Assembly (NCBI GenBank): GCA_013398015.1 | Contig: VZRR01010238.1 | Coordinates: forward strand, 124,001 to 188,000 | DNA from: Oreocharis arfaki | Taxonomy: Eukaryota > Chordata > Aves > Passeriformes > Paramythiidae | Length of the DNA: 64,000 bases | Direction of reading: 5' to 3' | Part shown: positions 48,301 to 63,300 of the stretch, piece after piece | Position numbering within the stretch: the first letter of the stretch is position 1 | How the letters are laid out: the number at the start of each line of letters is the position of its first letter | Notes under the pieces: model-generated | Database searches by the model: none | Seen by the model: the letters and a program-made list of their open reading frames with translations, nothing else | Told to the model about the DNA's origin: nothing | Program-made: the position numbers and the translations under genes

Positions 48301-51300
48301 TTTTTTTTTAGCAGCAGTTAATATAGCAGTGCTAATGCATTTAAACCCATGTAACACTGTTTTAATGTGTGTTTCAGAGGAGGAAATCAGTAATATGAGG
48401 CTTGAACTGGAGAAGTATGGTATTCAGATGCCTGCCTTCAGCAAGATTGGAGGAATTCTCGCAAATGAACTTTCTGTGGATGAAGCCGCATGTAAGGAAA
48501 AACAGCATTTTGTTTGATTATTCAAATAAGCAGATCAGTTGAGTGTTGGTTTTAATGCTGCCTGTTTTAAGCCTAGTACAGTCTTTCTGATAGGCCTTTT
48601 GGAATACCGGGAAGATGTTTTTATTCTTTTCCCTTGTGTAGTTTTCTTTTTTCTGGAGCATGATGATTCAACTTTAAGTATTGTAGCTAGAAAGTAGGCC
48701 TCTATTTTTTCAACAACAAAAAGCCATGATGGAGTGGGAGATACTTTGATAATTCTTTTGCTTTCCAGTTAATTTCCAGATAATTTTTCTGCTCTTTTCA
48801 AATAAGGGATTCTTGATTTTTAACTGTGCTTTTTTGTTTGGGACTAACTGGCAGACTGTGGCTTGTTTTCCAGTGCATGCTGCTGTCATTGCCATTAATG
48901 AAGCAATTGACCGTCAGGTTCCAGCTGACACTCTTACGGCGATGAAGAACCCTAATGCCATGCTGATAAATCTTGATGATCGACTGGAATCCACTTACCA
49001 AGCCACACTCTACAGAGCAAAGCAAGACAAGATGGAGAATGCTAAAAATAGGGTAGCTCAGTTCTTCTTTCAAACCATTTGCATGCATTGCTATTTTGTA
49101 TTGCAGTGTGAACTGTGGGGAATTCACCGAATGTGTGTTACGGTCCTGTATGTAGGTGGCTTTACTCCTTGTGGCATTCTATTATGTTCCCCAGTAACCT
49201 ATCTTACTGCAGAAAACAGGCAAGAGTTAGCTCTGTTAGTCTCTTTAGCTGTCTGAAATATGGGCCACATAGATACAGAATTCCTGTCAGCGTTTTTATG
49301 CTGGGAGTGCATCCTTCTGTTTTCATACACTAGAGTATGTTTTTCTGATGATGAAATGATGATCAAAACTGTTGCTGGAAGTGGTCCTTGTTGCTTTAGA
49401 ACACTCTGTAACCCATGCCTAGCTCTGTGTACTGCTTTCTGTGTTCTGGAGCTCTACTGTGTGTTCAATAGAGCCATTACATTGAAATAAGATGTGTCTA
49501 AGCTATCTGTATCAGAGTTTGACTTTAGTTACTTCAAATGTATTTATGTCTAGGATTTCTTTTTGCACGTGTAGAGGTAGTGTATCTATGGCCTGTCACA
49601 TCTCTGTATGGGTAAATAGTTGCCCTTCCTGACCTTTTCAGTTAGAAGGTCTGTAAGAGAGAAGGAGGCTATAGAAACCCTGATTAGTTTTTATTTTGTC
49701 TTCAGATTGCCTCAGAAAGTTCAGATAGAGAGAGAGATGTATATGAAGAACTTCTGACTCAAGCTGAGATTCAGGGAAACATCAACAAAGTGAACAGTAG
49801 GTATCATATTTTAGTAATAGTCTTAATTGTAAGAGTACTTCAAAATTAAACCTGTGCTCCTCTTTTTCTCTAATGCTGACAGAATTTAAAGGCAGCTCCC
49901 TTGGTTTTGTGGGTTGTTTTAGTGGTGGGGTGTTTCGTTTTTTTTTCAGTTGTGTGGTTTTGTTGTTGTTAGTTGGTTTTGTTTTGGTTTTTTAGTCATT
50001 ATTAGTACATAGTTGTAAGCTTAATTCTCTCCAACTTCTGTTACCCTTCCTTTTGGAAATGGATTGTCTGTGTTGCTGGGCCCTTCAGTTCTTCCTCTTC
50101 AATATGTGCATGCCATTTCCAACCATTAGCCTGTTTTTCAAGTACTGCTTCATAATTGACTCTCAAAGTCTTCCTTTTGGATTGCATACCTAACGTGCTA
50201 TCTATCAGGCCTAAGAGTATTCCTTTCTGAGCAGTAGGTTATGTAAACCATGGGACTTAGTCAAAGCTCTGTTTTACTCTTGCTAGCACATGCAGCCATA
50301 TCAAGGATTGACCTGGCTTTGGAGCAAGGAGATGCATTAGCACTGTATGAAGCTTTGGCAACACCAGCCCTGGGACTCCGAGGATTACTACGAGAAAACT
50401 GTGACTGGTATTTCAAGCAGTTTTTGAGTGATAGGCAGCAGAAACAGGAGGTATGGAAAAGTGTAGATCACCCTGATTTGTGAGGTTTTTCCCCTGCTCC
50501 TGCCTTTCACCATACAACTATGTACTAATCTCTTGGTATATACCTGCATTACAGTTTAGTGTTGTCTAGAAAAAATTAGTGTTAAGAGATGGAAGCATTC
50601 AGTAAGCCTCTCTATTATTTAGTTTTTATCTCTGCATGTTGAAAGGCCAGTATAATGTTTGTGTGTTTGTGTACATGTAATGGACCAAACCTTAAACTAG
50701 AAACTTGTATGTGGATAGAACTATTAAAATTAAGGTGTGTTCTCCCTCATTTTACTGCTGTCAGTGCCCAAATGATGTGGATGTATGTGTTCTATAAACA
50801 CCGATCAGATAAGCATGAAGTACTTCCACTGTGGAGAATACCATCACACACCACTTGCAGCCATGGTGCTTAGGGATGTTGTTTAGTGGTGGACTTGGCA
50901 GTGTTGGGTGTATGGTTGGGCTCAATGGTCCTAAGGGTCTTTTTCAGCTTTAGTGATTCTGTGATTCTACCCAAATTAATCAAGCCCTCCCGCCTCCCTA
51001 GTTATACTCAGTCTCATTTTCTATTTGTGTTTGTGTAGTATCATAGAGTCCCAGAAGCGTGTCTGTATAAGCCAGAGCTGCGTGTTGTCCATTTTGGCGT
51101 TCTGCTAACTCTTTAGTTGCTCAGAGGTAAAATGCAACATTACATAATGGATTGTTTCATGGCAAACTGCACAATTGCTAATCTTAACTCCAGCACGCAG
51201 CTCATGTACAGGGAGTCTTTTCCCACATAATTGTGCCTTTTATCTTAAATATTTTATCATTTTGGAAGCAGTCTTGCCTTTATTTGCTATGTTCATGGGA

Positions 51301-54300
51301 CTGCACTTCTGATATAAATGAGATCAGGTTGTACACATACAGTCTTTCAGCATCAGAACTGAGAATCTAGTGAGTAATTTCTGATTTCCTTGTGTAAATG
51401 GCATTCTTTATTTGCAGAAGCTATATGGTATTAGAGTGTTTTAAGTTAAAATGGAGTATTCTTATTGAGGTAATTGAAATGAATAACATGACATTGTTTC
51501 ACCCTCACAATTTCTGTTTTTTCTTTAGTCTGGCCTTACAGGTCCTTTGCAGAAGGAAGAGTTGCAGTTGGGAGTGGATGCTGCTAACAGGGCAGCACAA
51601 CAGTACCAGCAAAGTAAGGATGAGCAGAAATTATTGCAGCAAAGTCACCGTGGATGTGATCAAAAAAATGAGGCAGCACAGTATTTGGGTCCATTATGAA
51701 TGGTCATTATGAATGTTCTTTAAGTACTTTACAGCTGCTAAGAACATTAAAGAGAGATGGTTGCCCTAATTATTTGTAGTGTCTTTTATCCAGCTTTTAC
51801 AATATGGCTGGAGATAACAGCACATTAATTTGAATTAAGAAACATAGAATTTTTTCATCCACCTTAAATAACCTCTTTTTATAGAATACTTATATGAATT
51901 CTTGTGCTGTGGGTCTGTGAATAAAATCTGGATTGCTCCAAGAGATATGAAAGATAGATTTATCTGCTGATCATTCACGCTGAGCTACAGAACTTTTACT
52001 GCTTCTGAATATCAGGTGGCAAATAAAATGCAGATCATTTGCTGATTGTTTTTTGATAGATGCTTCTGAGACCACGCAGAGCTCTGACTGTGCAGGAGCA
52101 ATTTACTTTGTGATAGGTAGAAAGGAGACTACCAAAGATTTGAGGAGAGAGCATTTAGAATACAAGAGGAAAATAGCGAATGCTGAATTAAGTAGGCAGC
52201 TACCTTCGAAACACCTTACTTGTCAGGCATGGAAGTCCACATTTGTTTACCTACTTGCAGTGTTTTAAGTTAGCCAGTGTGTACCCACTATGGAGTGCTT
52301 GTGTTACTCTCTTCAGCAGGATAGAGGTAGAAAGGAAGAGAAAATTGGTATGATTCACCCATCCAAAAATTTGCAGTGAGGCTTCTTACTATCGGAATAC
52401 TGAAATAGTAAAACAGTCCTTTGATAACCAGACAAAAAGGTGAACTAGTATTAAATATGAGCATTATGTGTTTTAATTGTCTTCAGTAATGGAGGACTAA
52501 CTGCGGATGTATGGATCCGAGAGTTTGGCTCTTTCCCTGCAGTTAGGGTATTATTCTTTTTCTAGGTAAGTATAATAGTATAGTATATATAAGTATTATA
52601 TAATACTCTAGTTGAGTAAAATATAAGTGCTGTTATTATGAGAGTCTCAACTGTCTGCCTTTCTTATTCTTTATGCTCTTTGTATTTCTAGGACTGGCAG
52701 CAGTCGCCAGAATTAATTCAGCAATTCGAATGGGTGATGCTGAGAAGACTGTGGCAGAAATGATGAATCCAGAGGCCCAGTTACCAGAGGTTTATGCATT
52801 TGCTGCAGATCTTTACCAGAGGGAGCTGGCCACCTTACAGCAACAGAGCCCTGAAGTAAGTATCACGTTCTCTGTTATTCCTGGAAGTTGGCATGGGTCA
52901 CTGGGTTTACCTTATCTGTTTTCTTAAATGCATTCTTTGGAACAAACCTGTCTTGAGTCTTCATAGAACTGTTTTGGTGTTCAGTCTGTTCTGATGTGGT
53001 TTAATCCTTAAATCTTGATCTACTTGGCCCTATAAGACTGTACTTCAATCTCTTACTTGCTGCTCTAGCTTTGTTTATGATACTCATCTTTCTGCTTTGT
53101 TGACGTAAAGGTTGTCCCTTTGCCTTGTTACATGTCTGTTCTGACAGCTACTCCGTTGTTTTCTATGTGCAGCAGTAGTTTGCATGGAGCAGATAGAATT
53201 AATTTGTTGTCCTCTGTGTATGCAGGGTCACCTCACCCATCCAGAACTATCTGTTGCTGTAGAGATGCTGTCTTCTGTGGCCTTGATTAACAGGGCTTTG
53301 GATTCAGGAGATATGAATACAGTGTGGAAACAACTAAGCAGTCCTGTCACAGGCCTTACAAACATTGAGGATGAGAACTCGCAGAGGTGAATAATTCAAG
53401 GAATCATACCTGTCCTTGACATTGTTTATATTCTGTGACTTCGTGAATTTTCTTTTCCTTCTCTTTAATTTTACATTATTTCTACAATATTTGTTACAGT
53501 ATTGATTTAATCTCTGCTGCCTCTTGCATCTTATTTTTGCAGTTACTGTGTCTTACTGGTCTGATTCTCATGCTGTCTCTCAGTGCTTTCTCGTGGATTT
53601 CACATTAAAGCCATGCTGTAATACCGTTAGGTTGTCGCTAGTACTTACGCCAGCTCACCCACCATTTTCTTTGCCCTGCACCCTCATTCAGTGTTTCAGT
53701 GCTTTTTTCTATTTGGCAATTTTGTCTGTTTGAACCTACTTCACATTTGCACTGACAATCCTTCACACAGCATTTCTCTTTCTCCCCATTTTCAGTTTCA
53801 ACCCTTGTGTTACCTCTCCCACTTTCTCTACAGTTCTTAATGCTGGGTTGTGTGCTCCCTGACCAGCTTGTTGCACTGTGGCGTTTACTGAGTTTGGGTT
53901 TTGTTTTCTGACAGATACATCGATGATTTGGTGAAGCTGAAAGCTCAAACAAGTGCAGAAGGAAATGAATTTATCACATGGAATGATATCCAGTCGTGTG
54001 TTGATCATGTGAATAAAGTTGTGCATGAAGAACATGAAAGTGAGTTTTTCTGTTCAATTTGTGCTAGCCTGATTGTAGCTTATAAGGAGTGCTAAAATTA
54101 GGTGTGTGTCAATACAAAAAGTTATTGATTGACTTGTAGTTGTCATACATTAGATATCTAGGAAGATCTTAGTTGTGAGCAAGGCTTGGTGATCTGCAAT
54201 ATGAAAGTCTTGATTGCAGGACTGTTTGTTGATGGAGAGATCAGGCAGTCAGGCATATTTGTGGTACTGATGTCAGTATTTCAAAACTGTTCATTAATCC

Positions 54301-57300
54301 TTCCAGTGTAAATTCTAACCCTTTTTGGATTGAAAATGTGTTGTCTGGTGTCAGTGTCTAAGATTAGTCTAGAATCTTCTCATTTTGCTTCAATCCCCCA
54401 AATTTAATGAAAGCTAGTATTACCAAAATCTCTCAGTTAGTTGTAGACTTGTCTTGGAGTGCTCCATCCTCTTTCCTAATTTGCTCCATTCAGAAGATAT
54501 TTTTCTTGAAGTCTCATCCTTTATTTGACTGTACCTTTTTCCCTGATCAGGTTTTCTTCTTCTTCCTTTTATTCCTTTTTTTTGAATCTGCATTGGTCTT
54601 TTTACTTTCCCAGTATTTCATTCCCTGGTTTAGTTCCCAGTATTTAGTTCCCTAATTGGAAGATGTGCAAAAACCCTCTGAAGTTAAAGTGCCTAACACA
54701 GATCATGGATGAGACTCCAGCTCTCTGGGTGCAGGGACACTGATATTTGAGCTCTCATCATGACCATGCTTCTGAAGTTAATCCTTCAGCTGTACTGTGT
54801 GCGTTGTGCCCTGCAATCACACTGCTCAGGGTTTCCCTACAGGGCTTATTGACCTGGAGCATGGAAACCTGTTTCTTTGCAGTTCCACAGAAGGTGTGGT
54901 GGAGGCATCAGCACTAATGTGTTGCACTCACTTACAGGCACTTGGTCAGTAGTCCTGTGCTGAGGAGAACAGGAGGAGGTATGGTATATACACACATATA
55001 CAGTGCCAGGTTCAGCGGGGCTTGGAGCAGCCTGCTCTATAGTCTTCTTGGTCTAGTGGAAGGTGTCCCTTGCCTGTGGCAGGGGGGCTTGGAACTAGGT
55101 GATCTTTATTGTCCCTTCCAACCCAAACCCCTCTATGCAGCAAGTGTGAGTACTGAAAATTAAATACTCATGAAGGAAAAAAATCGCTGATGCAAGCTGA
55201 AAATTGTGAATGAGTGTTAACCTAATTTCTATGCTTCTAGCCCTGCATGTTTTTCCTTTCTATTTTTAGGTAGTGTTTATGTTAATAACTGTCTTTTAGC
55301 AGTGGTAAAAGACTGGGCCTGAGTGTAATTATGAAAACGTCATCAAAACAGAAAATTGGAGTAATTCTTCTTGCACTAAGACAGTATTAGTTGGCTAAAA
55401 ATCCAGAGTGGAGATAGAGGAGTCCTTGAAAATAGAACTATTAAACAAACTTATTCTTCAGTAGACTCTTAGTGACATTCTGTTTCAGATGGTTTGATTT
55501 TCTTTTTTTTTTTCTCATTTTCATTAAGGGTTCTTAATTCTTGTTTATGACCAATACTGAAAACCTCCTGGGTTTGACACTAACTTTCAAGCCACCTTTG
55601 TAATATTTATAATTTTGTAATATTTAATATCTCAGCAAGGCTCAAAGCCTTGCGTCATAAAGTGGGAGAGATTTGTCCCAAGTGTGGAGGTGATGCTAAA
55701 GTTTATGTTGTACACTGAGACAAGCAGGTGTCTTCTGCCACTCCTTGTTGTGTACTTGGTGTGTTGTGTTGCACCGTGAAAAGCTTATACTGTGGAGAGG
55801 GTAAACTTTTAAATTGGTGTCTTGCCATCTTGGTTAACTTGTTTCCTGTGTCTGCAGATAGACACTGTTTCTTGAAAGGGTCACATGAGTAGATTTGTTG
55901 AAACCACACGAACAGGGCACCACACTGGTGCAAGTTTCATGGTATCTTCTCTATGTAAGAGGTCACAGTGGAATTCTAAAAGTTTGTGTAGTCTTCTAAA
56001 GCAATGCTTGTGATTATTGTTGACCAATAATGGAACTTGGTCTTTCTACCCCTTTGCAATTCTTCCCTAGGGATTTTGGCAATTGGACTTATTAATGAAG
56101 CTCTGGATGAAGGGGACACCAAGAAGACTCTTAAAGCCTTACAGACTCCTGCAGCAAAATTGGAGGGTGTAACCCCAAAGGTGGCACAGCATTACCAGGA
56201 TACACTACTTCGAGCCAAGAGAGAGAAAGCTCAGGTGAGTGCAGTCAAATGCACCTCTTGAAAGACCTTTGCATTAGTGTTACTGGATTCTTGCTGGTCT
56301 TGAAAGTCAGGAATCAAAATTGGCAGTGGAGAGGTGGGCATTCTGCCTACCTTCAGCTGATCTTAACCAGTCAGTTTGGATCTTTCTGTACTAGAGAAAG
56401 AGGTTTCAGCTAACAGTGTGAATCTTCATGAACTCTGGAGATGGGTATGAGGATATTAAGTGCATGTGATGGCTTGCTACGGCTAATCTCAGGTCCCAAG
56501 TGAGATACGTATCTTTTTTGTGGAAAAATAATACGCGTCATCTGTTTTTGCAAGGAGACCATGTTCGTTCCAGGAGTACTAGACTTCTGCATGCAAGTTT
56601 TCTGCAAGCTTAAGTATTTTCTTCGAATGTTCTTTGTTAAATGTAGTCATAGGCGTAGTTAGATATGGCAAAAAGAAAGTTTATGAAAGTGGAAAAATCT
56701 GTAAAGTGATAAATTAAGAAAAGATATGAAGCAACATACGTGCTACCAGCAAAATGTTTGCCGTTGTTCACCTGGTGACACTTTCATAGCCTATGACTTT
56801 TTTGAGCAGAAGTTTTCATTAGCTGAGGACTTGTACCTACTTGTATGGAGTTGCAGCTTTCACTAACTGAAAGGTGAAGAGAGGAAGACCAGGTTTTGTC
56901 TTACAGGTATTAAAAAGGATGATGAGTGCACATGAGTGTACTCAGTTGATTTTTAGGTAGTATGGATAGGACACTTTTTTTTCCCTCATCTATTTACAGA
57001 GAAGTAGATGTCTGTGTTCAGTGGCTTGAGAGTGTTTTGTTTTCTTTTTTCTGCTGTGGAGCTCATTGCTCTAATAGCAATGCACGATTTTGTACGGTGG
57101 CTTAGGTCTAGATTGTGTTGAACGCTTTGTTTTTGACTAAAGGTAAACCAGCGTGATGACAATAGCTGAAAACTCTGCATTTCTGATGAAAACCATTAAA
57201 GAGCTTTCCCAAGGGCCTTGACAGGGTTAATGTTCCTCAGGATCCATTTTGTGCTGAAGCATTTCCTCCCGCTGAGTCAGAATGAAACAATGAAATCTTT

Positions 57301-60300
57301 TTATCCAGTGCTTAAACTTGTGCCAGACTGTGCTGGTAACTTCTCCGTTGGTACGAAATTACCTTATTTAGGCATAAGTAAAGGGCTTCTCCCAGCAGCA
57401 GGGGAGTAATTCCAGAAATAGCATATTATAGAGTAACAATGTGGGGAAAATAAGCACAATCTGAAGTCAGCTCTTATGGACTAGTGATTTGTGTACCTTG
57501 GGGCTGAGAGGGATTGTAGTTCACCTGAAAACGTTGTTCAGTTGCTTACTTGAATGAGGAGTACTGTATCATGTGTGTTTCTGATGTGATGATGTGAGAG
57601 AGAAAAAACCAGTAGACTCTGTAGTGTGTTACTCTGTGTGTACCTTGTGGAAAGCCTTGCAGCAGTAAAACTGTAGAAAAGCACGAGATGGTTTTGGTAG
57701 TCTTCTCGTTGACTTCTGTGGGTGGATAGTACAGTACAGTTACAGTGATTATTCTCCCCCATACTCTGGACAGGAATTTTGCTGTTACTGGCACTCTTGT
57801 GGGATTGTCTGGCTTTCAGATGAAATCTGCCTGTGGAGGTCATGTTAGGCTCTTGAATGTAGTATCATTTAGCCAGTTAGTTTCAGATCTGCCAAAACAG
57901 TGGGAAAAATATGGAAAGTATGTAAGGAAATGTTCATTTTAAGTCTGGCCTTAAAGCTCTTGAACGTTGTAAATAGTGGTTCTTTTGTGCAGTGTGATGA
58001 TTATTCCATTCCAGAGCTAAATGTTTCCTGTGTTCTGTTTGTATGAGGAGAGTTGTCAGAGGGATGGCAGTTGCATCATAGCATTTCTTTCGGTAGTTAC
58101 CTGCAGGAAGCACCAGTGGGTGGGGAGGGGCTTATGCTTGGCAACTGCTGGGTCATTGTTCTTTATGTGTATTTTGGGATTGCAAAACACTTGTCTCTTT
58201 CCTTCTCTCAAACTTCTGCATGTAACATTAGCTCATTTAGGTGGATTTCCCAGCAAAAATACAGGATACTATGTGGTCCCTGCTCCTTGACAAGCAATCT
58301 GTTAAAGACTTAAAACATGGCTGTGACTGCTGTGTGTGTACACCCATCCACAATACGTACAATGCTTTTTGCTTTGCTAGTTTGTACAGGTTTGTGAAGT
58401 TTTGTGGGCACGGAAATGAACAGCCTGATGTGACATTAATTATGTCAAAGGTTTATTAGTGTCTGCACACAGATGTGCATCGGCAGCTCTGTGTAGTCGT
58501 CTTCTGTTGAAGGACTAACTTCCTGGGAAGTCATACCCTCTTAGCTAGTATGGCTTTAGGACTAACTGGTACCGAGTCCCTGGCCTTGTGTTCTCTCCGC
58601 TTATTAGAGTGATTCCCATTGATAGAATTTATTCTTTTTTCTGTTTCCTGAAAAGATTTTTTGACTGGTAGAAAGTATTGAGTTTGGTAATGCCATAACA
58701 GTTTCTGCCAGTCACAAATGCACATTATGTCCTTGTGCTGGAAGGACATGTGTTAGGAAGACTGAAATAATTCTTATTCCTTCTGATACAGTAAAGTACT
58801 ATATTCTCTATTTCTGAATATAGGTTATTTTACATTGCAAAAATAGTGATACTTTTCTCCTGATACTGTACGTTTTTCTTGTTGTGTTCTCTTCAGGACA
58901 CACAGGATGAAACAGCTGTACTTTGGCTAGATGAAATTCAGGATGGGATTCATAAGGCTAACAAGGACACAGAGGAGTCCCAGAGATGTAAGTGTTATCT
59001 CACAGTATTTCAGTTAATCCCCACTACCAGCCGAATACCAGTTACTTAAGGAAAAGTTGGGAGCTAGAAGTGTCATGTAAATGTGGCAAAGGAAACCAAA
59101 TGAACCTGCACACTTCTGGTGCAGGTGTGTTTTTTTGGAGTGAATGTCAGATTCTTCAAATACTAAATTTCTTCTATTGTGGGGGGATATGCATTTTTTT
59201 CCAGTTTTGCATGTGACCATTAGACCATGTTATCTCATTGGACAAATCTCTATCAAATTGTCATTTGCAGCTAACTGTGTGTGACTGTGGGTGGTTAGTT
59301 AGAAGTGAGAATGTTCACATGCACAATTGAAATGGTGTTTTCTGGTGAGCATTACCTTTTATTTGCATGATGTGGTGTTGTCTTGTCTTGGTTCTCTTAG
59401 GTATTACCAGACAAACACTCGCATGTTTTTCAAATACAGAGTGTACTACACATCAGTGATACTCACCTTTGCTCCTTAATGCAGTTTGCAGGTGGACTGG
59501 TCCACCCATTGTTGCATCCCAGTCTTTATAACGACTTCTGCAGAAACAATTAAGTAATTACTGCTCTAGTTGTTGAAAAGGCCTCTTTTGAGTTGTGAGT
59601 GGCTCTGCCAGAAGAAACTGTTAACTGAAACAGATGTCAGAGGTACATTTGTGTGTTGAAAAGTTCTGGTAGTAAATCAGCACCATACTGAGGCTTCAGG
59701 CACACAAATTGCATGCTGTCAGGTGCAGTTCTACACATGGCTGGACACTCTGTACTGAAGAGGCCACTATACTGCAAGTTGTCTGGTTGATTTCTCATTT
59801 TTATTTCATGCTTATATACACTTAAAATTTGTGTATCTTACATACACCCCAGCTATAAGGATATGTTCATGTTGCCTTGCTCTGTTCTGCCGTTCTGTGC
59901 TTGCTGTGAGTTACTGAGGCCCCTGAGCTAACCTGCTTCCTTGTGTTATCCAAGTCTCCTTAGGAATTCTGGCCATTAATGAAGCAGTGGATCGTGGTGA
60001 TGTTAGCCAGACCCTGAGTGCTTTGCGTTCACCCGATGTTGGGCTGTATGGAGTCACTCCAGAATGTGCTGAGACGTACCAGCAGGAACTGTCAGAAGTC
60101 AAGAAAAGGGCAGCAGGTACACCTTAACTGCTAGTGAAATAAATGCAGGATTATTGTACATGGAATTGGAACCAGAGGTAAAAAAGCCCCTGGGAAGAAA
60201 TCTTGTGTTGTAGGTGGCAGTTTGGGATGCTTTGTGAAATAAGGGGGTTTTTTTTCAAAAACGTGTGTGAATAGTGTAATGTTCTCCACGTGTAGAATGT

Positions 60301-63300
60301 GCTGTGTTTAGGTAGCTCTCATTATGCGGTCATTAGGGAGTCAGAAACATTCCTTTCCTTGCTTGGAGGAAGAAGAGTCTGTTAAGTAGATTTCCTGGTT
60401 GTAACATCTGTTTGAGTGAAAGGTAAGACACTGGTCAGATTTTCAGACTTCTAACTGCAGTTTCTGCTCTTAGGGGGCAATGGCAGTGAATGGGTGAAAC
60501 ACTGGGTGAGAGGAGGCTATCATTATTATCATAACCTGCGGACCAAAGAGGGAGAATGGGATGAACCACCAGGATTTGTGCAAAATGACACACAGCTGTC
60601 ACGGGAAGAGATACAGGTAGAGTAGATAACACATACTCTTTCTCTGAAAAGTTGATGTTCCTACCCTTCCCACCCTTAATGCAGCTCTAAGATAGAATGC
60701 TTCAATGCCATAGTCATGTTAACAAGCTTAGTAACTCATTTGATTTGCTAGGCATCATCAGATTGTGTGCATCACAACTCCTTGTCCTATTTCAGAAAAA
60801 TTTGTCGTGTCACTAAAAGAGTACAGGACCATGATGTCACTGTTTTTTGAAAGACAACTTTGGAGTTTCTTCTAAGCACGATGTGGAAAGCTGATGTAAC
60901 ATCCTTTTTCTTGTATTTCCATTTTCTTTTTCTGGCACTTCTTCCTGTCATAACATTAATTCAGAGCACCATATCTGGAGTCACGGCAGCCTACAACCGA
61001 GAGCAGTTGTGGCTTGCAAACGAGAACCTGATTATGAAACTTCAGGCTTGCTGTCGAGGGTATCTCGTTCGCCAGGAATTTAACTCAAGAATGAATTTCT
61101 TGAAGAAGCAAGTCCCAGCAATCACTTGCATTCAGGTAGTGATACCCTTTAATTCTGTTTGAAACTTGTACTCTGCAGTTGTTTTCTGTACACAAGCTCA
61201 TTGACAGTTCTTGTTCAATTCAGGTAGTTACAGCACACAGTTGTCTTTGCCTCATATTGTAAATTATCTAAAAACATTTCGCTCTCCCAGTGAGTTTTGG
61301 TACATTATTTGCTTTTAGGTATCATATATAATCAATCCAATAATCACATAGAATTGAAGAGAGAAAAACTTATTTGAGGAAGCTTTAGCAATTTTTTTTT
61401 TTTACACGTTTCAGTGTTTTGGTGATAGGGCTGTATGAAGTGTGTTGTATGTGTTGGTGGTGATAATACCATGAGATGCATTGCTGCTGTGATTTGTCAT
61501 GAATTCAAGAAAACGTTGTTTTCAGTATTCTTGGATAGAATTCTTCCCTTCAAATATGTCCAGGGATTTGGAGGATTGAGGACCTGAAAGAGATGGTAGG
61601 ATATTTCAGCATGAAATTGGGTGCATTTACAGGACAGCAACAAAAAAATTCTTTCTGTGGTGTTGTAGCTGAAATGTGGGCAAATGAAATAGTTGCTTTG
61701 CGCCCTATTAACATTTTATTATTTCAGCAGTATATATCTCTTTCTGCCTAAGTAGCACATACTCTGCCTGTATATTTAATAAAACCTCCACACCCACTCC
61801 CAGCTCATTAAAATAACACTCTCTCCCTCTAAGTGTAGTCCAACCCCTTGCCTGGCTTCTCTTCCCAAGTGTTGATGGCAGTGAGTCTGCTCTGAAGGCT
61901 TAAAATGATACATCATTGTTCTCACCAGCAGCAGCAGCTAACACATGATCCTCGTGTAGAACAGTTTCTGTCAACTTGGCTGTTTCACTATGTCATTGTC
62001 CCCCAACTGTGCTTCAGAAGGCCCAGGCTCTTCATGGGGTGATTTCAAGTCTCTCATGATTACAACTGGAAAATAGTTAATGCTTCACACAGTGTTTCTG
62101 TTGGACAAGCATGTCTCCTTCATGTTTCATATAGCCAAAAGGGCAGTTGGAAGCTGAGGAACACAAAGAAGCTCAGATTTGTAATTACCTCTGTTTAATT
62201 GGAAAAGTAAAGTGAGTATGCCTATTTTGTTTTCAGTCCCAATGGCGTGGCTACAAGCAAAGGAAGGCATATCAAATCCGTTTGGATTACCTACGTGCAC
62301 AAAAGGACCAAGTAGTAAAGGTATTGCAGGTTCCCTGCTGACTTTTTTCGTAAACCTTTGGGGTAGTGAACTTAGTATGTAAGGTTTCTATCTGAATGTT
62401 TTGGTTGCTCTTCAATAGATTCAGTCAATGACCAGGATGTATCAAGCCAGAAGACGTTACAGAGATCGTCTGCAGTATTTCAGAAACCACGTAAGAGGCT
62501 ATCTTGTTAAATGTATTCTGTACCTGACTTTGGTACTCTTTACAGAATTATGTCAAGTGCTTTTTTGTTTTTTAAATCCTAGATAAATGATGTTGTAAAA
62601 ATTCAAGCCTTTATCCGAGCAAACAAAGCACGAGAAGACTACAAAACCCTCAGTGAGTATTGACAAGAGGATAAAACTGATGTGCTTCAAATCTGTTTGT
62701 GAGGGATCATAGATTCATCGAAGAGATTCCCCAACTCTCTCTGCCTGTCTCCATAGGAGAGATGTTCCAGCCCCCTGATCATCTTTGTAGCCCTCCTCTG
62801 GACTTCGTCCTGCAGCTCTACATCCTTCTTATTATGTTGGGGCCCCCAGAGCTGAACACAGTACTCCAGGTGGGGTCTCATGAGAGTGGAGTAGAGGAGG
62901 AGAATCACCTATCACCTCCTGACCACACTGCTTTTGATGCAGCCCTGTGCTGCAAGTGCACATTGCTGGGTCATGTCAGAGGGATGAAGTTGATAGGGCA
63001 GTGCAGGGAGTAGGTAGCTCTTGAGGCTAAAGGAGAACTTGATTCTACTTTTTTTTTTCTGCTGAAAAATAGAACTGTAGCTTTGCAGTTAGCTTTGACG
63101 GTGTGGACTACCCTATGCTAATACTGACTTTGTTCTTGATTTACTTTTCTTACAGTTTTCTCAAAACAGGAAAATCAAAATGTCAGAAGCTGTTTAGACA
63201 TGATGGTACTAATTTAACTCTGGGTGCTCCTTGATGTGCTGTTTAAACATAGATAAGGCATGTATTTGCTTCTGTTTGCCATCTCCCGGTGTTGTCTGTT

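Noticed and set aside
49050..49256. Continuation of IQGAP1 exon 8 open frame beyond 49052
   Set aside because: The frame stays open by chance; the conserved protein continues in the exon at 49706 (SDRERDVYEELLTQAEIQG), in phase with a donor at 49053.
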